5,618 bases of DNA from Hyphomicrobiales bacterium (GTDB lineage: Bacteria; Pseudomonadota; Alphaproteobacteria; Rhizobiales; Xanthobacteraceae). Below, piece by piece: positions 5,583-5,618 of this stretch (the stretch's first letter is position 1; the number at the start of each line of letters is the position of its first letter). The stretch is taken from assembly GCA_026400425.1 (NCBI GenBank), contig JAPLPC010000202.1:1-5618 (forward strand), written 5' to 3'. Below the pieces are notes generated by a model. It was not told where the DNA came from, searched no databases, and worked only from the letters and a program-made list of their open reading frames with translations. The position numbers and the translations under genes were made by a program.

Positions 5583-5618
5583 ACTTCAGCGATCTTTGCC
5601 TCACTAATAGGCGTTCAA

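Overview
The window is GC-rich, compact bacterial DNA with every supported gene on the minus strand. Codon use, the near absence of TTA/CTA/TCA codons in the largest gene, and the protein types suggest an alphaproteobacterium of the Bradyrhizobium/Rhodopseudomonas group (Hyphomicrobiales). That placement is inferred from style, not from a marker gene.

Read in the direction of transcription (right to left): 5466-5618 is a leader/promoter region with several short repeats. It drives a 1123-residue membrane protein (5465-2094, GTG start). This protein fuses a complete 12-helix NCS1-type (nucleobase/hydantoin/allantoin-type) permease to a cysteine-rich linker, two more membrane helices, a histidine kinase core and a receiver domain. 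Its last 11 bases overlap the start of a 306-residue response regulator (2104-1184) built as receiver, PAS-like middle and LuxR-type helix-turn-helix. The two genes form a translationally coupled sensor/regulator pair. The natural reading is that the permease-like part senses or transports a small nitrogenous solute and the regulator adjusts uptake or catabolic genes, which are not visible here.

Downstream of the regulator comes a short junction (1101-1183). It holds a hairpin at the regulator stop and what reads as the broken 3' end of a higB toxin gene. The relic has one apparent frameshift and overlaps the start of an intact higA-type antitoxin gene (1100-675). This looks like a decayed toxin-antitoxin locus with an orphan antitoxin. 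After a 180-base intergenic region (495-674) with a possible promoter and a leader hairpin, the window ends inside the 5' part of an ABC-transporter solute-binding protein gene (494 to beyond position 1) with a twin-arginine signal peptide.

The most interesting object is the transporter-kinase fusion with its cysteine cluster. The most unexpected small-scale object is the higB relic. No RNA genes, insertion sequences, CRISPR arrays or plus-strand genes could be supported.
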